Part shown: positions 34,879-43,442 of the stretch, piece by piece
How the letters are laid out: each line of letters opens with the position of its first letter
How positions within the stretch are numbered: the first letter of the stretch is position 1
Assembly (NCBI RefSeq): GCF_001889045.1
Contig: NZ_CP018155.1
Span: forward strand, 1,359,001-1,423,000
Length of the DNA: 64,000 nt
Source: Tenacibaculum todarodis
GTDB lineage: Bacteria > Bacteroidota > Bacteroidia > Flavobacteriales > Flavobacteriaceae
Direction of reading: 5' to 3'
The notes under the pieces: model-generated
What the model saw: only the letters and a program-made list of their open reading frames with translations
What the model was told of the DNA's origin: nothing
Databases searched by the model: none
Program-made: the position numbers and the translations under genes

Positions 34879-36120
34879 TTAGTTGTTTCCAAAGATTTTC
34901 TGAATAACTTCTATACTATCTGTAACAGAAGTTTGTTCATCTTTTAAGTGTTTAACAAATTGCGTTGTGATTTTTTGAATCATACGCGATGTTAAAATTT
35001 CTGCCTGATCTTCATTAAAATTCTTAATCTTCTTTTTTTGAAAATTAATTTCATCTTTCTGAATTGTTTCAAGCGATTGCTTTAATGTATTTATTGCGGG
35101 TGTAAATCGGCGATGATTTAACCAAGCTGTAAATTCTTCTTTATGCTCGTCAATAATTTTTTCTGCGGAAGGAATTTCTGCTTGACGAATTGCCAACGTT
35201 TTATCAGTAATTTTAGATAATTCATCAACATTTACCAAAGAAACGCTGTTTAAATTAGCTACTTCTTTTGACACGTTTTCTGGCATCGACAAATCTAAAA
35301 TTAAAATTTCTTTGCCTTCTGAAACATGCGCTGTAGTAATTGTTGGTTTATCGGCACCTGTAGAAACTATTAAAACGTCTGTATTTGCTACTTCTTCGTG
35401 TAAATTAGCATACGATGCTTTTTTAATTGAAGGATGTTCTTTTACAAATTCTGCTGCTTTTTCTTCAGTTCTATTAATTAACGTTACAGTTTTATTTTGC
35501 GTGTACTCGGCAAGATTTTTACAAGTATGTTTCCCCATTTTTCCTAATCCAAAAACTAAAATGTTTTTCAAATTAAAATCGGCAACATTTTCAATTATGT
35601 ATTGAACCGCTGCATATGAAACCGATGTTGTTCCAGAACTCAACTTAGTTTCGTTCTTAACACGCTTACTTGCTTGCATAATATTATTTAGCAAACGTTC
35701 TAAATACGCATTGGTTGTTCCTAATTTTTTTGCTTGTTTAAAGGCTTGGCGTAATTGCCCAACAATTTCATAATCTCCTAAAATCTGGCTATCTAAACCT
35801 GTTCCCATTCTAAATAAATGCCTTACAGCGTCTTTATTTTTAGAAACATTAGAAACTTTTGCAAATTCATCTACATTTCCGTTAGAGTATTTACACAATA
35901 AATTTATCAATTGAAAAGGATGTTCTGCAAAACCAGTAATTTCTGTTCTATTACAAGTTGATAAAACTAAAATACCATCTACACCGCTCTGTTTAGCTTC
36001 TTCTAATAAGGCAATTTGATTCTCTTTAGACAAAGAAAATTTACCTCTTATTTGCGCATCGGCTTTTTTATAGCTGACACCAATATTGTATAGATTCGTA
36101 TTCTTGTGATGGAAAGTCAT
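34879..36120 (-). CDS. hemA: Glutamyl-tRNA reductase
   Basis: 413 aa. First committed step of the C5 heme route: reduces glutamyl-tRNA to glutamate-1-semialdehyde with NADPH. Catalytic Cys56 lies in VLSTCNRTEITG; the NADPH fold is ILVFGLGKMGKHT (about 180-195), and the C-terminal dimerisation domain follows. It leads the minus-strand heme run and faces the AraC gene across a 204-bp divergent promoter region. Confidence 0.97.
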   Translation of the reverse strand: MTFHHKNTNLYNIGVSYKKADAQIRGKFSLSKENQIALLEEAKQSGVDGILVLSTCNRTEITGFAEHPFQLINLLCKYSNGNVDEFAKVSNVSKNKDAVRHLFRMGTGLDSQILGDYEIVGQLRQAFKQAKKLGTTNAYLERLLNNIMQASKRVKNETKLSSGTTSVSYAAVQYIIENVADFNLKNILVFGLGKMGKHTCKNLAEYTQNKTVTLINRTEEKAAEFVKEHPSIKKASYANLHEEVANTDVLIVSTGADKPTITTAHVSEGKEILILDLSMPENVSKEVANLNSVSLVNVDELSKITDKTLAIRQAEIPSAEKIIDEHKEEFTAWLNHRRFTPAINTLKQSLETIQKDEINFQKKKIKNFNEDQAEILTSRMIQKITTQFVKHLKDEQTSVTDSIEVIQKIFGNN

Positions 36121-36141
36121 TCAATAATTTCAAATATCGCT

Positions 36142-36149
36142 CAAAAGTA
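36142..36149 (-). promoter_or_regulatory. Candidate -7 box of hemA
   Basis: TACTTTTG in minus-strand sense, 22 bp before the hemA ATG, fits TAnnTTTG. No good -33 TTG is found at the normal distance, which may mean that an activator is needed. Confidence 0.4.
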
Positions 36150-36218
36150 AAAAGAACAGCAAGAAAAAAGTATCGCTAAAAGAACTTTAAATGTCGTTTT
36201 TTGTTTTTTAGTTTATTT

Positions 36219-36234
36219 TATGATAAATATCATC
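36219..36234. promoter_or_regulatory. FNR/CRP-like palindrome in the hemA-araC region
   Basis: ATGATAAATATCAT: half-sites TGATA/TATCA around AA, i.e. TGAT-N4-ATCA as in FNR/CRP-family sites. It lies mid-way between hemA and the AraC gene, about 100 bp from hemA and about 90 bp from araC. Oxygen- or redox-linked control of heme synthesis would make sense but is inferred. Confidence 0.45.
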
Positions 36235-36243
36235 TAAATGACT

Positions 36244-36251
36244 TATTTTTG
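36244..36251 (+). promoter_or_regulatory. Candidate -7 box of the AraC gene
   Basis: TATTTTTG fits TAnnTTTG and would start transcription near 36257, about 70 bp before the AraC start, placing the Fur-like palindrome in the early transcribed region. No clear -33 element. Confidence 0.4.
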
Positions 36252-36280
36252 CAATGAATTTAGCTATTTGAATGAATTTA

Positions 36281-36299
36281 ATTTAGAACGAATCTAAAT
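36281..36299. promoter_or_regulatory. Fur-box-like palindrome before the AraC gene
   Basis: Inverted arms ATTTAGA / TCTAAAT with a 5-nt centre (19 bp total), 26 bp before the AraC start. The size and A/T-rich arms resemble iron-regulator boxes. Its position downstream of the likely -7 box would suit a repressor. Identity of the regulator is inference. Confidence 0.45.
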
Positions 36300-36324
36300 A
36301 AAATACTCTCTTTTAATATTTTTG

Positions 36325-37215
36325 ATGATGCCAAAAAATGTCGCTCAGAGTCCTTTTGAAGAAATTAATCTCGAAAACGATTTTTTAGTCTTACACACTC
36401 AAAATGAGACTTCTAAAACTCGTCATTTAGAGAGAGATATTGATAGCACATTTATTCAATTACATTTTTGCATACGCGGAAACTTAAAATTTCATTTTAA
36501 TAATGGTAATTATACCTTTGATGTTTTAGACAAACATTCAATTTTACTATACAATCCGCAACAAAAATTACCGATAAATTTAGAGATTTTACCAAAATCT
36601 ACAATGGTTTCTTTATTAATATCGATAAAGAAATTCCATTCTTTATTCTCAAAGGAAGCAAGCTATATTCCTTTTTTGTCTGAAGAAAATAGCAATAGAA
36701 AATATTATGATGACAGTGTTATAAAACCAACCGTTTTAATAGTTTTGCAGCAAATTATTAATGCCAACATCAACAGTTCGATAAAAGATTTATACATAAA
36801 GGGAAAAATTTACGAATTGCTAAGTTTACATTTTCAGAAAGATGAAAACGTGGAAGGTGAATATTGTCCGTTTTTGGTTGATGAACGCGATGTTTTAAAA
36901 ATAAGAAAAGCGAAAGAAATTATTATTTCAAGAATGGCAGAACCGCCAAGTTTACAAGAATTAGCAAACGAAATTGGTTTAAATTTAAAGAAGCTGAAAG
37001 AAGGTTTTAAGCAAATTTATGGAGATACGGTTTTCAGTTTTTTATTTGATTACAAAATGGAGCATTCAAAAAAACTTTTAGAAAGCAATCAATACAACGT
37101 AAATGAAGTTGGTTTACAAGTTGGTTACAGCACTTCGAGTCATTTTATTGCAGCGTTTAAAAAGAAATTTGGCACAACACCTAAACAGTATGTTTTATCA
37201 TTACAAAATAGTTAG
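36325..37215 (+). CDS. AraC-family transcriptional regulator
   Basis: 296 aa from the ATG at 36325 (a second ATG follows at 36328). The N-terminal ~170 residues form a cupin-like sensing domain (FIQLHFCIRGNLKFHFNNGN). The C-terminal pair of helix-turn-helices is SLQELANEIGLNLKKLKEGF and QYNVNEVGLQVGYSTSSHFI with the final FKKKFGTTPKQY. It is transcribed divergently from hemA and leads trmH-hemH-hemJ, so it probably regulates heme or iron genes, although its ligand is unknown. trmH begins 1 bp after its stop. Confidence 0.9.
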   Translation: MMPKNVAQSPFEEINLENDFLVLHTQNETSKTRHLERDIDSTFIQLHFCIRGNLKFHFNNGNYTFDVLDKHSILLYNPQQKLPINLEILPKSTMVSLLISIKKFHSLFSKEASYIPFLSEENSNRKYYDDSVIKPTVLIVLQQIINANINSSIKDLYIKGKIYELLSLHFQKDENVEGEYCPFLVDERDVLKIRKAKEIIISRMAEPPSLQELANEIGLNLKKLKEGFKQIYGDTVFSFLFDYKMEHSKKLLESNQYNVNEVGLQVGYSTSSHFIAAFKKKFGTTPKQYVLSLQNS

Positions 37216-37725
37216 ATGGAACAATTAACACATTACGACATAGAAAACACGCAACAACAATTCCCTATTACAATTGTTTGCGACGCAATTAGAACGCCAG
37301 AAAACATAGGTATGTGTTTTAGAATATCGGAAAGTTTTGGTGTGCAAAAAATTTATTTACATCAAGATTCTCCTTCAATCGAAAACAGAAAAGTTGCAAA
37401 CACAGCAAGAAATACGGTAGCTCAGATTGAACATGAAATTTACACAGATTTTGAAGCTACCATCAACAAATTAAAAGACCAAGGAAACACAATTATTGGT
37501 ATAGAAATTACTGATAAAAGCATAAATATTCAAGATTTTGATTTTGCTTCAAAAGAAAAAATCGTATTACTTTTGGGTAGCGAACGAAACGGAATAGAAA
37601 ATATAAATTTAGTAGATGCAACGGTTGCGATACCAATGTTTGGGAGAAATTCGAGCATGAACGTAATACATAGTTTAGCGATTGCATTGTATGAAACTAC
37701 AAATCAGTTAAGAAGCCCATCCTAA
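37216..37725 (+). CDS. SPOUT (TrmH/SpoU) RNA 2'-O-methyltransferase
   Basis: 169 aa with the three knotted-fold motifs: RTPENIGMCFRI (motif 1, about residues 26-37), VLLLGSERNGIE (motif 2) and IPMFGRNSSMNVIHSLAIAL (motif 3). It should methylate a ribose of tRNA or rRNA; the exact target is unknown. It starts 1 bp after the AraC stop. Its last codons and TAA stop lie within the left arm of a REP-like repeat, so the C-terminus was probably reshaped by the repeat. Confidence 0.92.
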   Translation: MEQLTHYDIENTQQQFPITIVCDAIRTPENIGMCFRISESFGVQKIYLHQDSPSIENRKVANTARNTVAQIEHEIYTDFEATINKLKDQGNTIIGIEITDKSINIQDFDFASKEKIVLLLGSERNGIENINLVDATVAIPMFGRNSSMNVIHSLAIALYETTNQLRSPS

Positions 37726-37869
37726 CCTTCCCGAAGGGAAGGAATTGAGCAACTGAATGTATAAAGAATAAAATTCTGAAACTCTCGAAGCTTCAGTATA
37801 TAATAACAAAATAAAAACCAGCAACCACCGCTGCAAGTTTCCTCCCTTTGGGAGGATTAAGGTGGGCTT
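37713..37869. repeat. Paired REP-like repeat between trmH and hemH
   Basis: Left arm 37713-37744 (AAGCCCATCCTAACCTTCCC then GAAGGGAAGGAA) and right arm 37838-37869 (TTTCCTCCCTTTGGGAGG then ATTAAGGTGGGCTT) are imperfect inverses over about 32 bp. Each also contains its own short hairpin (CTTCCC-GAAGG, CTCCC-TTTGGGAG). The left arm carries the trmH stop, and the right arm ends 3 bp before the hemH ATG. Confidence 0.85.
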
Positions 37870-37871
37870 TT

Positions 37872-38894
37872 ATGAAAGGAGTTTTATTAGTAAACTTAGG
37901 ATCGCCAAAAAGCACAGATCCAAAAGACGTAAAAAATTATTTAGGCGAATTCTTAATGGACGAACGCGTTATTGACGTTCCGTATTGGTTACGTTCTTTT
38001 ATTGTAAAAGGAATTATTTTAAATACTCGACCAAAACAATCTGCCGCAGCGTATAAAAAAATATGGTGGAAAGATGGTTCTCCATTAATTGTTTTATCAG
38101 AAAGATTACAAAAGAAAGTGCAACAAAAAACAGAACTTCCTGTAGCTTTGGCTATGCGTTATGGAAATCCGAATTTAAAAAGCGGACTACAAGAACTGCA
38201 TGACAAAGGTGTTACTGAGGTTATGTTAGTTCCATTGTATCCACAATTTGCAATGGCAACCACAGAAACTATTGTTGTTCTTGCTGAAGAGTTAAGAAAA
38301 GAATTCTTTCCTAAAATGAAAATTACTGATGTTCCTGCGTTTTACAACAAACCAGAATATATTTCTGCTTTATCAAACTCCATCAAAGATTATTTAGCGG
38401 ATAAAGATTATGATCACGTATTGTTTTCGTACCACGGAGTTCCAGAACGTCATATTAGAAAATCAGATATTACAAAAAGTCATTGTAAACCTCATATTCC
38501 TGGTGAAGCGCCTTGTTGTAGTTCACCTTCTAAAGCACACGAATTTTGCTATAAACATCAATGTCTGCAAACCACAAAAAATGTAATTGAAGCATTAGGT
38601 TGGGATAAAAATAAAGTTTCAACTTCGTTTCAATCTCGTTTAGGTGTTGATCCTTGGTTGCAACCTTATACAGACAGAACTATTGTAAATAAAGCTGAAA
38701 AAGACGGCATTAAAAAGTTAGCAATTGTAACTCCTGCCTTTGTTTCGGATTGTTTAGAAACATTAGAAGAAATTGCCATGGAAGGAAAACATGAGTTTTT
38801 AGAAGCTGGTGGAGAAGAATTCCACACTGTTCCTTGTATTAATGACAATAACGAATGGGTTGATGTTTTAGCTGGATGGATTAATGAGTTTTAG
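37872..38894 (+). CDS. hemH: Ferrochelatase
   Basis: 340 aa from the ATG at 37872; upstream in-frame codons are repeat DNA and were not used. Inserts Fe2+ into protoporphyrin IX, the last step to protoheme. The start MKGVLLVNLGSP, the catalytic histidine in LFSYHGVPERHIRKSD, and FQSRLGVDPWLQPYTD are diagnostic. A central cysteine-rich insertion (SHCKPHIPGEAPCCSS ... FCYKHQC) has five Cys, suggestive of a metal cluster. It follows trmH by 146 bp. Confidence 0.96.
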   Translation: MKGVLLVNLGSPKSTDPKDVKNYLGEFLMDERVIDVPYWLRSFIVKGIILNTRPKQSAAAYKKIWWKDGSPLIVLSERLQKKVQQKTELPVALAMRYGNPNLKSGLQELHDKGVTEVMLVPLYPQFAMATTETIVVLAEELRKEFFPKMKITDVPAFYNKPEYISALSNSIKDYLADKDYDHVLFSYHGVPERHIRKSDITKSHCKPHIPGEAPCCSSPSKAHEFCYKHQCLQTTKNVIEALGWDKNKVSTSFQSRLGVDPWLQPYTDRTIVNKAEKDGIKKLAIVTPAFVSDCLETLEEIAMEGKHEFLEAGGEEFHTVPCINDNNEWVDVLAGWINEF

Positions 38895-38915
38895 TTAGAA
38901 GTTAGAAGTTAGAAG
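38894..38915. repeat. Short tandem GTTAGAA repeat after hemH
   Basis: Three GTTAGAA units in tandem begin at the hemH stop codon itself. Low-complexity tract; no function visible. Confidence 0.6.
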
Positions 38916-38943
38916 AAAAATAAAACTTCAAAGATCAAACGGA

Positions 38944-39052
38944 CTGTCAGTTCGAGTGAATTTTTGAAGAATGAAAAAATTTGTATCGAGAACTATTTCA
39001 AAAGACTTCTCGATACAATTTCGAAGAAAAATCGAAATCACTCGAAGTGACA
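38944..39052. repeat. Long REP-like palindrome between hemH and hemJ
   Basis: About 109 bp. TTCGAGTGA / TCACTCGAA outer arms and TTGTATCGAGAA / TTCTCGATACAA inner arms enclose a 14-nt loop. It shares the GTCAGTTCGAG edge with the palindrome at 33231-33281. It fills most of the 204-bp gap upstream of hemJ. Confidence 0.82.
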
Positions 39053-39098
39053 CTGTGAAAAAATAATATTTCAATTTTTGAATCTTTAAATAAAAATT

Positions 39099-39692
39099 AT
39101 GGATTTTTTATACGTAAAAGCATTACACATTATTTTTGTAGTAACTTGGTTTGCTGGTTTATTCTACATTGTTAGATTATTTATTTATCATGCAGAAGCA
39201 GAAAAAAAAGACGAACCTGCTAAAGAGATTTTACAAACACAATACAAATTAATGAGCAAACGTTTATGGTATATTATTACTTGGCCATCAGCAATTTTAG
39301 CGAGCTTTTTTGCCATTTGGATGCTTTGGAAAAACCCCATATATTTAGAAATGCCTTGGATGCACGTAAAACTTGCCTTTGTTTTAGGATTGTATTTTTA
39401 TCATTTTGCTTGTCATAAAATCTTTAAACAATTACAAAATGATGAAATAAAATACACTGCTTTCAAACTACGAATTTGGAATGAAGTTGCAACCATAATT
39501 TTATTTGCAATTGTATTTTTAGTAACCCTAAAAAGCGCAATAAACTGGGTTTGGGGCGTAGTTGGAATTATTCTTTTTGGTACACTTATGATGATGAGTA
39601 TTAAACTCTACAAAAAAGTAAGAGCTAAAAAATCTTGGGATAAATTGGAGAAAAAAATAATAGAGGAAGATAAAAATCAAGAATCTCTTTAA
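39099..39692 (+). CDS. hemJ: Protoporphyrinogen IX oxidase HemJ
   Basis: 197 aa membrane enzyme that oxidises protoporphyrinogen IX to protoporphyrin IX, the step between HemF and HemH. The diagnostic N-terminal segment (ALHIIFVVTWFAGLFY, then RLFIYHAEAE) carries the conserved His and Arg. Four to five hydrophobic helices are seen (about residues 5-28, 60-80, 92-112, 130-150, 155-172). The charged C-terminal tail (KKIIEEDKNQE) is longer than the minimal HemJ. With hemH it closes the heme pathway in this window. Confidence 0.93.
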   Translation: MDFLYVKALHIIFVVTWFAGLFYIVRLFIYHAEAEKKDEPAKEILQTQYKLMSKRLWYIITWPSAILASFFAIWMLWKNPIYLEMPWMHVKLAFVLGLYFYHFACHKIFKQLQNDEIKYTAFKLRIWNEVATIILFAIVFLVTLKSAINWVWGVVGIILFGTLMMMSIKLYKKVRAKKSWDKLEKKIIEEDKNQESL

Positions 39693-40080
39693 AAATCACT
39701 ACAAACGGGCTATAAATTCGATATAAAAGATTTGTTTTTCGTTTATTTTTCAAAAAACCATTTTTTGTTAAAAACTTCAAGGGTTTTGTGAATAAGTACG
39801 GCTTTCTTTTTGGCACAATTGAACATACCTTTGAAATGAAAATAGTACTCAAATAGAGTACTATTTTTAAAAGGTAAAAATTGATTTGAATTTGTAGCCA
39901 ATTTAAAAGATTCCAACCCTTTTAAATTAAATGAGCAAATCACTTGGTTATGTGTCCAAAGCTAATCACCTTTTTTTAAAAGTCGATTGTTACAGCAATC
40001 GGCTTTTTTATTTTTCAAATATATAACATTTTTAAAACTTGACAGAAAACTACAAAAGTAATGATGTCAAATAAAAAAAT
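39693..40080 (+). other. Non-coding gap with two terminator hairpins
   Basis: 388 bp without a convincing gene. It contains TACCTTTG (39826-39833, a -7-like box with no good -33), a perfect terminator hairpin (AATAGTACTC / GAGTACTATT, 39841-39865, then T5) and a second one (GTCGATTG / CAATCGGC, 39982-40003, then T6). The first may end the hemJ transcript; the stretch between them could be a short independent RNA ending at the second. No conserved family was recognised. Confidence 0.6.
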
Positions 40081-40698
40081 CTAACTCTTAATACTCTGTT
40101 CAAAAGGAATTCTATTAACAATACTTCGTCCTAAAGTAACCTCGTCTGCGTATTCTAATTCGTCACCAACGGAAATTCCACGTGCAATAGTAGACGTTAT
40201 TACATCGTAACTTTCAATTTGTTTGTAAATATAAAAGTTGGTTGTATCGCCTTCCATAGTAGAACTTAGTGCAAAAATTAGTTCTTTAATTTCTCCTTCT
40301 TTTACTTTATGTACTAAAGACTCTATTTGTAAATTTTGAGGACCAATTCCTTCAATCGGAGAAATTTTTCCACCTAAAACATGGTACAAACCTCTAAATT
40401 GCGCTGTACTTTCAATTGCCATTACATCTCTAATATCTTCAACCACACAAACCAAAGAAGCATTTCTATTAGGATTGCTACAAATAGCACAAATAACTGT
40501 GTCTGAAATATTATGACATTTCTCACAAGAATTTACGTTTTCACGTAGTCCAGACAACGCTTCGGTTAAAAATTTTGTATTTTCTGAAGGTTGTTTTAGT
40601 AAATGCAACACCAAACGAAGCGCAGTTCTTTTACCTATTCCTGGTAAACGAGAAACTTCATTTACAGCATTTTCAAGAAGTTTTGAAGAAAAATCCAT
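40081..40698 (-). CDS. recR: Recombination mediator RecR
   Basis: 205 aa. With RecF/RecO it loads RecA at single-strand gaps. The N-terminal helix-hairpin-helix ([18 protein letters not shown]) is followed by the C4 zinc finger (CEKCHNISD ... CAICSN) and the Toprim domain ([15 protein letters not shown]). The C-terminal Walker-B-like segment is also present. Monocistronic on the minus strand, divergent from the symporter gene. Confidence 0.96.
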   Translation of the reverse strand: MDFSSKLLENAVNEVSRLPGIGKRTALRLVLHLLKQPSENTKFLTEALSGLRENVNSCEKCHNISDTVICAICSNPNRNASLVCVVEDIRDVMAIESTAQFRGLYHVLGGKISPIEGIGPQNLQIESLVHKVKEGEIKELIFALSSTMEGDTTNFYIYKQIESYDVITSTIARGISVGDELEYADEVTLGRSIVNRIPFEQSIKS

Positions 40699-40849
40699 TT
40701 TACAAATTTAACTCATTAAAGAGAAAAGAATCAAGAAAAAGAGAAAAGAAAATTCAATACTCAAAAAGAAGTCTTTCTTCTTTTCTCTATATTCTATCTT
40801 CTAAAAAAAGTATCTTCGTACTTCAAAATTTTCAACTCGAAATAAAACA

Positions 40850-42289
40850 ATGCAACCACTTCATATAATACTATTAATTGTAGCCTATTTTTCTGTATTA
40901 ATTTTAATTTCTTACCTAACAGGAAAATCAGCAAATAACGAAACTTTTTTTAAAGCCAACAACTCGTCGCCTTGGTATTTAGTAGCTTTTGGTATGATTG
41001 GTGCTTCGCTTTCTGGCGTAACATTTATTTCCGTTCCTGGTTGGGTAGAAGCACAACAATTAAGTTATATGCAAATGGTTTTGGGTTATGTTGTTGGTTA
41101 TGCAATTATTGGCTTGGTGCTACTTCCACTCTATTATCGATTAAATTTAACTTCAATTTACACCTATTTACAAGATAGATTTGGTAATTATTCCTATAAA
41201 ACTGGAGCTTCATTCTTCTTATTATCAAGAACAATTGGCGCAGCTTTTAGACTATTTTTAGTTGCCAATGTTTTACAATTATTATTGTTTGATGCTTACG
41301 GAATTCCATTTTGGGTAACCGTAACCATTACCATTTTATTAATTTGGCTGTACACTTTTAAAGGCGGAATAAAAACTATAGTTTGGACAGACACATTACA
41401 AACGCTTTTTATGTTAATTGCAGTGGGAGTTTGTATTTATGTGATTTCTGATGAATTACAAATCTCAAATTTATTCAGTTATGTTGCCGATAGCGAATTG
41501 TCTAAAACCTTCTTTTTTGATGATTTTAAAGCCGGAAATTACTTTTGGAAACGCTTTTTCTCAGGTGCATTTATTGCCATTGTAATGACAGGTTTAGACC
41601 AAGATATGATGCAAAAAAACTTAACGTGCCGCAATTTAAAAGACGCTCAAAAAAACATGTTTTGGTTTACAATTGTTTTAGTAATTGTCAACTTTTTCTT
41701 TTTAGCTTTAGGTATTTTACTAACCGATTTTGCTCAAAAAAACGGAATAGACGCTCACAAAGATTTATTATTTCCAACCATTGCAGGTAAAGGTCATTTA
41801 GGTTTGGCGGCCGCATTGTTCTTTTTACTTGGTTTAATTGCCGCAGCATATTCAAGCGCAGATTCTGCTTTAACATCATTAACAACCTCTTTTTCTATTG
41901 ATATTGTAGAGATTGATAAAAAGAAAGAAAAAAACGAACAAGAGAAAATTAGAAAGAAAATTCATGTAATATTTTCTTTTATTTTGATTGCTGTAATTCT
42001 AATTTTCAAATACTTTATTGCTGATGAAAGTGTGATTGCAAAAATATTCACGTTTGCGGGTTATACCTACGGACCTTTATTAGGTTTATATGCCTTCGGA
42101 TTATTTACAAAACTGAAAGTTAAAGACAAATTAGTTCCAATCATCTGTATTTTATCACCGTTTATTGCCTACGGAATTAACGAAATTACCAAAACCAAAT
42201 TTGGTTTCGATTTTGAGTTTTTTATTCTCGTCTTAAACGGTTTAATCACTTTTATTGGACTATATTTAATTAAATCCTCAAAGAATTAA
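40850..42289 (+). CDS. Sodium:solute symporter (SSS family)
   Basis: 479 aa with about 13 transmembrane helices. [20 protein letters not shown] at the N-terminus and [18 protein letters not shown] (about residues 53-70, the Na-site region of SSS proteins) identify the family; [20 protein letters not shown] is the conserved helix-8 sodium site. Substrate cannot be inferred; no sialic acid, proline or sugar genes adjoin. A downstream OYE gene is 51 bp away. Confidence 0.92.
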   Translation: MQPLHIILLIVAYFSVLILISYLTGKSANNETFFKANNSSPWYLVAFGMIGASLSGVTFISVPGWVEAQQLSYMQMVLGYVVGYAIIGLVLLPLYYRLNLTSIYTYLQDRFGNYSYKTGASFFLLSRTIGAAFRLFLVANVLQLLLFDAYGIPFWVTVTITILLIWLYTFKGGIKTIVWTDTLQTLFMLIAVGVCIYVISDELQISNLFSYVADSELSKTFFFDDFKAGNYFWKRFFSGAFIAIVMTGLDQDMMQKNLTCRNLKDAQKNMFWFTIVLVIVNFFFLALGILLTDFAQKNGIDAHKDLLFPTIAGKGHLGLAAALFFLLGLIAAAYSSADSALTSLTTSFSIDIVEIDKKKEKNEQEKIRKKIHVIFSFILIAVILIFKYFIADESVIAKIFTFAGYTYGPLLGLYAFGLFTKLKVKDKLVPIICILSPFIAYGINEITKTKFGFDFEFFILVLNGLITFIGLYLIKSSKN

Positions 42290-42340
42290 ACGCTATTAAG
42301 CTCTAATTTAAATTAACTTTTTAAAAAAACCTATTCTAAT

Positions 42341-43414
42341 ATGATAAAATCAAACACTCCAATTACTTTTCCATGTGGTGCAGTCATGAAAAACAAATTC
42401 ATGTTAGCTCCTTTAACCAACCAACAAAGTCATGAAAACGGACAACTTTCTGATGATGAATTTAAGTGGTTAACTATGCGAGCAAAAGGAAATTTTGGTT
42501 TGGTTATGACTTGTGCTTCTCACGTTCAAGAAATTGGAAAAGGATTTCCAGGTCAGTTAGGTATTTTTAGCGATGTTTTAAATGAAGGTCATATAAAACT
42601 TTCTTCCGCTATAAAAGAACATGGAAGTTTAGCCGTAATTCAATTACATCATGCAGGAATGAGAACTCCTTCAGAATTAATTGGAGAAAATCCAGTTTGT
42701 CCTTCAGATAATGAAAAAACAAAAGCGCGTGCACTTACTTTAAATGAAGTAAAACAATTACGAGAAGATTTTATCAACGCAGCAATTAGAGCAAAAAAAT
42801 GTGGTTATGATGGTGTTGAAGTTCATGGTGCGCACGGATATATTTTAACGCAATTTTTAAGTTCTGAAATAAATAAAAGAACCGATGAATATGGAGGTAA
42901 CTTAACAAATAGAGCTCGGTTGTTATTTGAAATTGTTGAAGGAATTAGAGAACAATGTGGTAAAGAGTTTTTACTTGGTGTAAGATTGTCTCCAGAAAGA
43001 TTTGGAATGGATATTGACGAAATAAAAACTGTTTGTCAAAATCTTGTAAATTTGAATAAAATTGATTTTTTAGATATTTCTTTATGGGATGTTTTTAAAA
43101 TGCCACACGAAGAAAAATATCAAGAAATATCTTTACTCGAGCACTTTAAAAGTATCGACTTTAAAAATGTAAAATGGACAGTTGCTGGAAAAATAAGCAA
43201 CGCTAAAGACGTTCAAAAAGTTTTAGACAACGATGTAGATTTTGTTTCTATTGGAACATCAGCAATTTTACATCATAATTTCCCTCAATTAGTTATTGAA
43301 AATCCAGATTTTAGTCCTGTTGAAGTTCCAATTTCTAAAGAACATCTTAAAAAAGAAGGACTAAGTGAAACTTTTATTACTTATTTAAAAAGATGGCCAG
43401 ATTTTGTAAAATAA
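42341..43414 (+). CDS. Old Yellow Enzyme family NADH:flavin oxidoreductase
   Basis: 357 aa FMN-dependent TIM barrel. MLAPLTNQQSHENG is the N-terminal signature; VIQLHHAGMR, the EVHGAHGYILTQFLSSEINK catalytic region and the DEYGGN loop are all intact. It probably reduces activated alkenes; the physiological substrate is unknown. It precedes a second flavoprotein after 28 bp, so the two may work on the same compound or simply be co-transcribed. Confidence 0.92.
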   Translation: MIKSNTPITFPCGAVMKNKFMLAPLTNQQSHENGQLSDDEFKWLTMRAKGNFGLVMTCASHVQEIGKGFPGQLGIFSDVLNEGHIKLSSAIKEHGSLAVIQLHHAGMRTPSELIGENPVCPSDNEKTKARALTLNEVKQLREDFINAAIRAKKCGYDGVEVHGAHGYILTQFLSSEINKRTDEYGGNLTNRARLLFEIVEGIREQCGKEFLLGVRLSPERFGMDIDEIKTVCQNLVNLNKIDFLDISLWDVFKMPHEEKYQEISLLEHFKSIDFKNVKWTVAGKISNAKDVQKVLDNDVDFVSIGTSAILHHNFPQLVIENPDFSPVEVPISKEHLKKEGLSETFITYLKRWPDFVK

Positions 43415-43442
43415 AAACGCATTTTAACAGATTTTATAAGTT

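Noticed and set aside
36317..36324. TATTTTTG directly before the AraC ATG as its promoter
   Set aside because: A -7 box touching the start codon would put the transcription start inside the gene. The copy at 36244-36251 fits better; the motif is common by chance in AT-rich DNA.
39810..39816. TTGGCAC as a sigma-54 -24 element
   Set aside because: The -12 position holds AACAT rather than TTGCA, so only half of the promoter is there.
39931..40026. A 31-aa frame starting MSKSLGYVSKANHL
   Set aside because: The frame runs straight through the terminator hairpin and ends in low-complexity codons; no promoter or conserved end.
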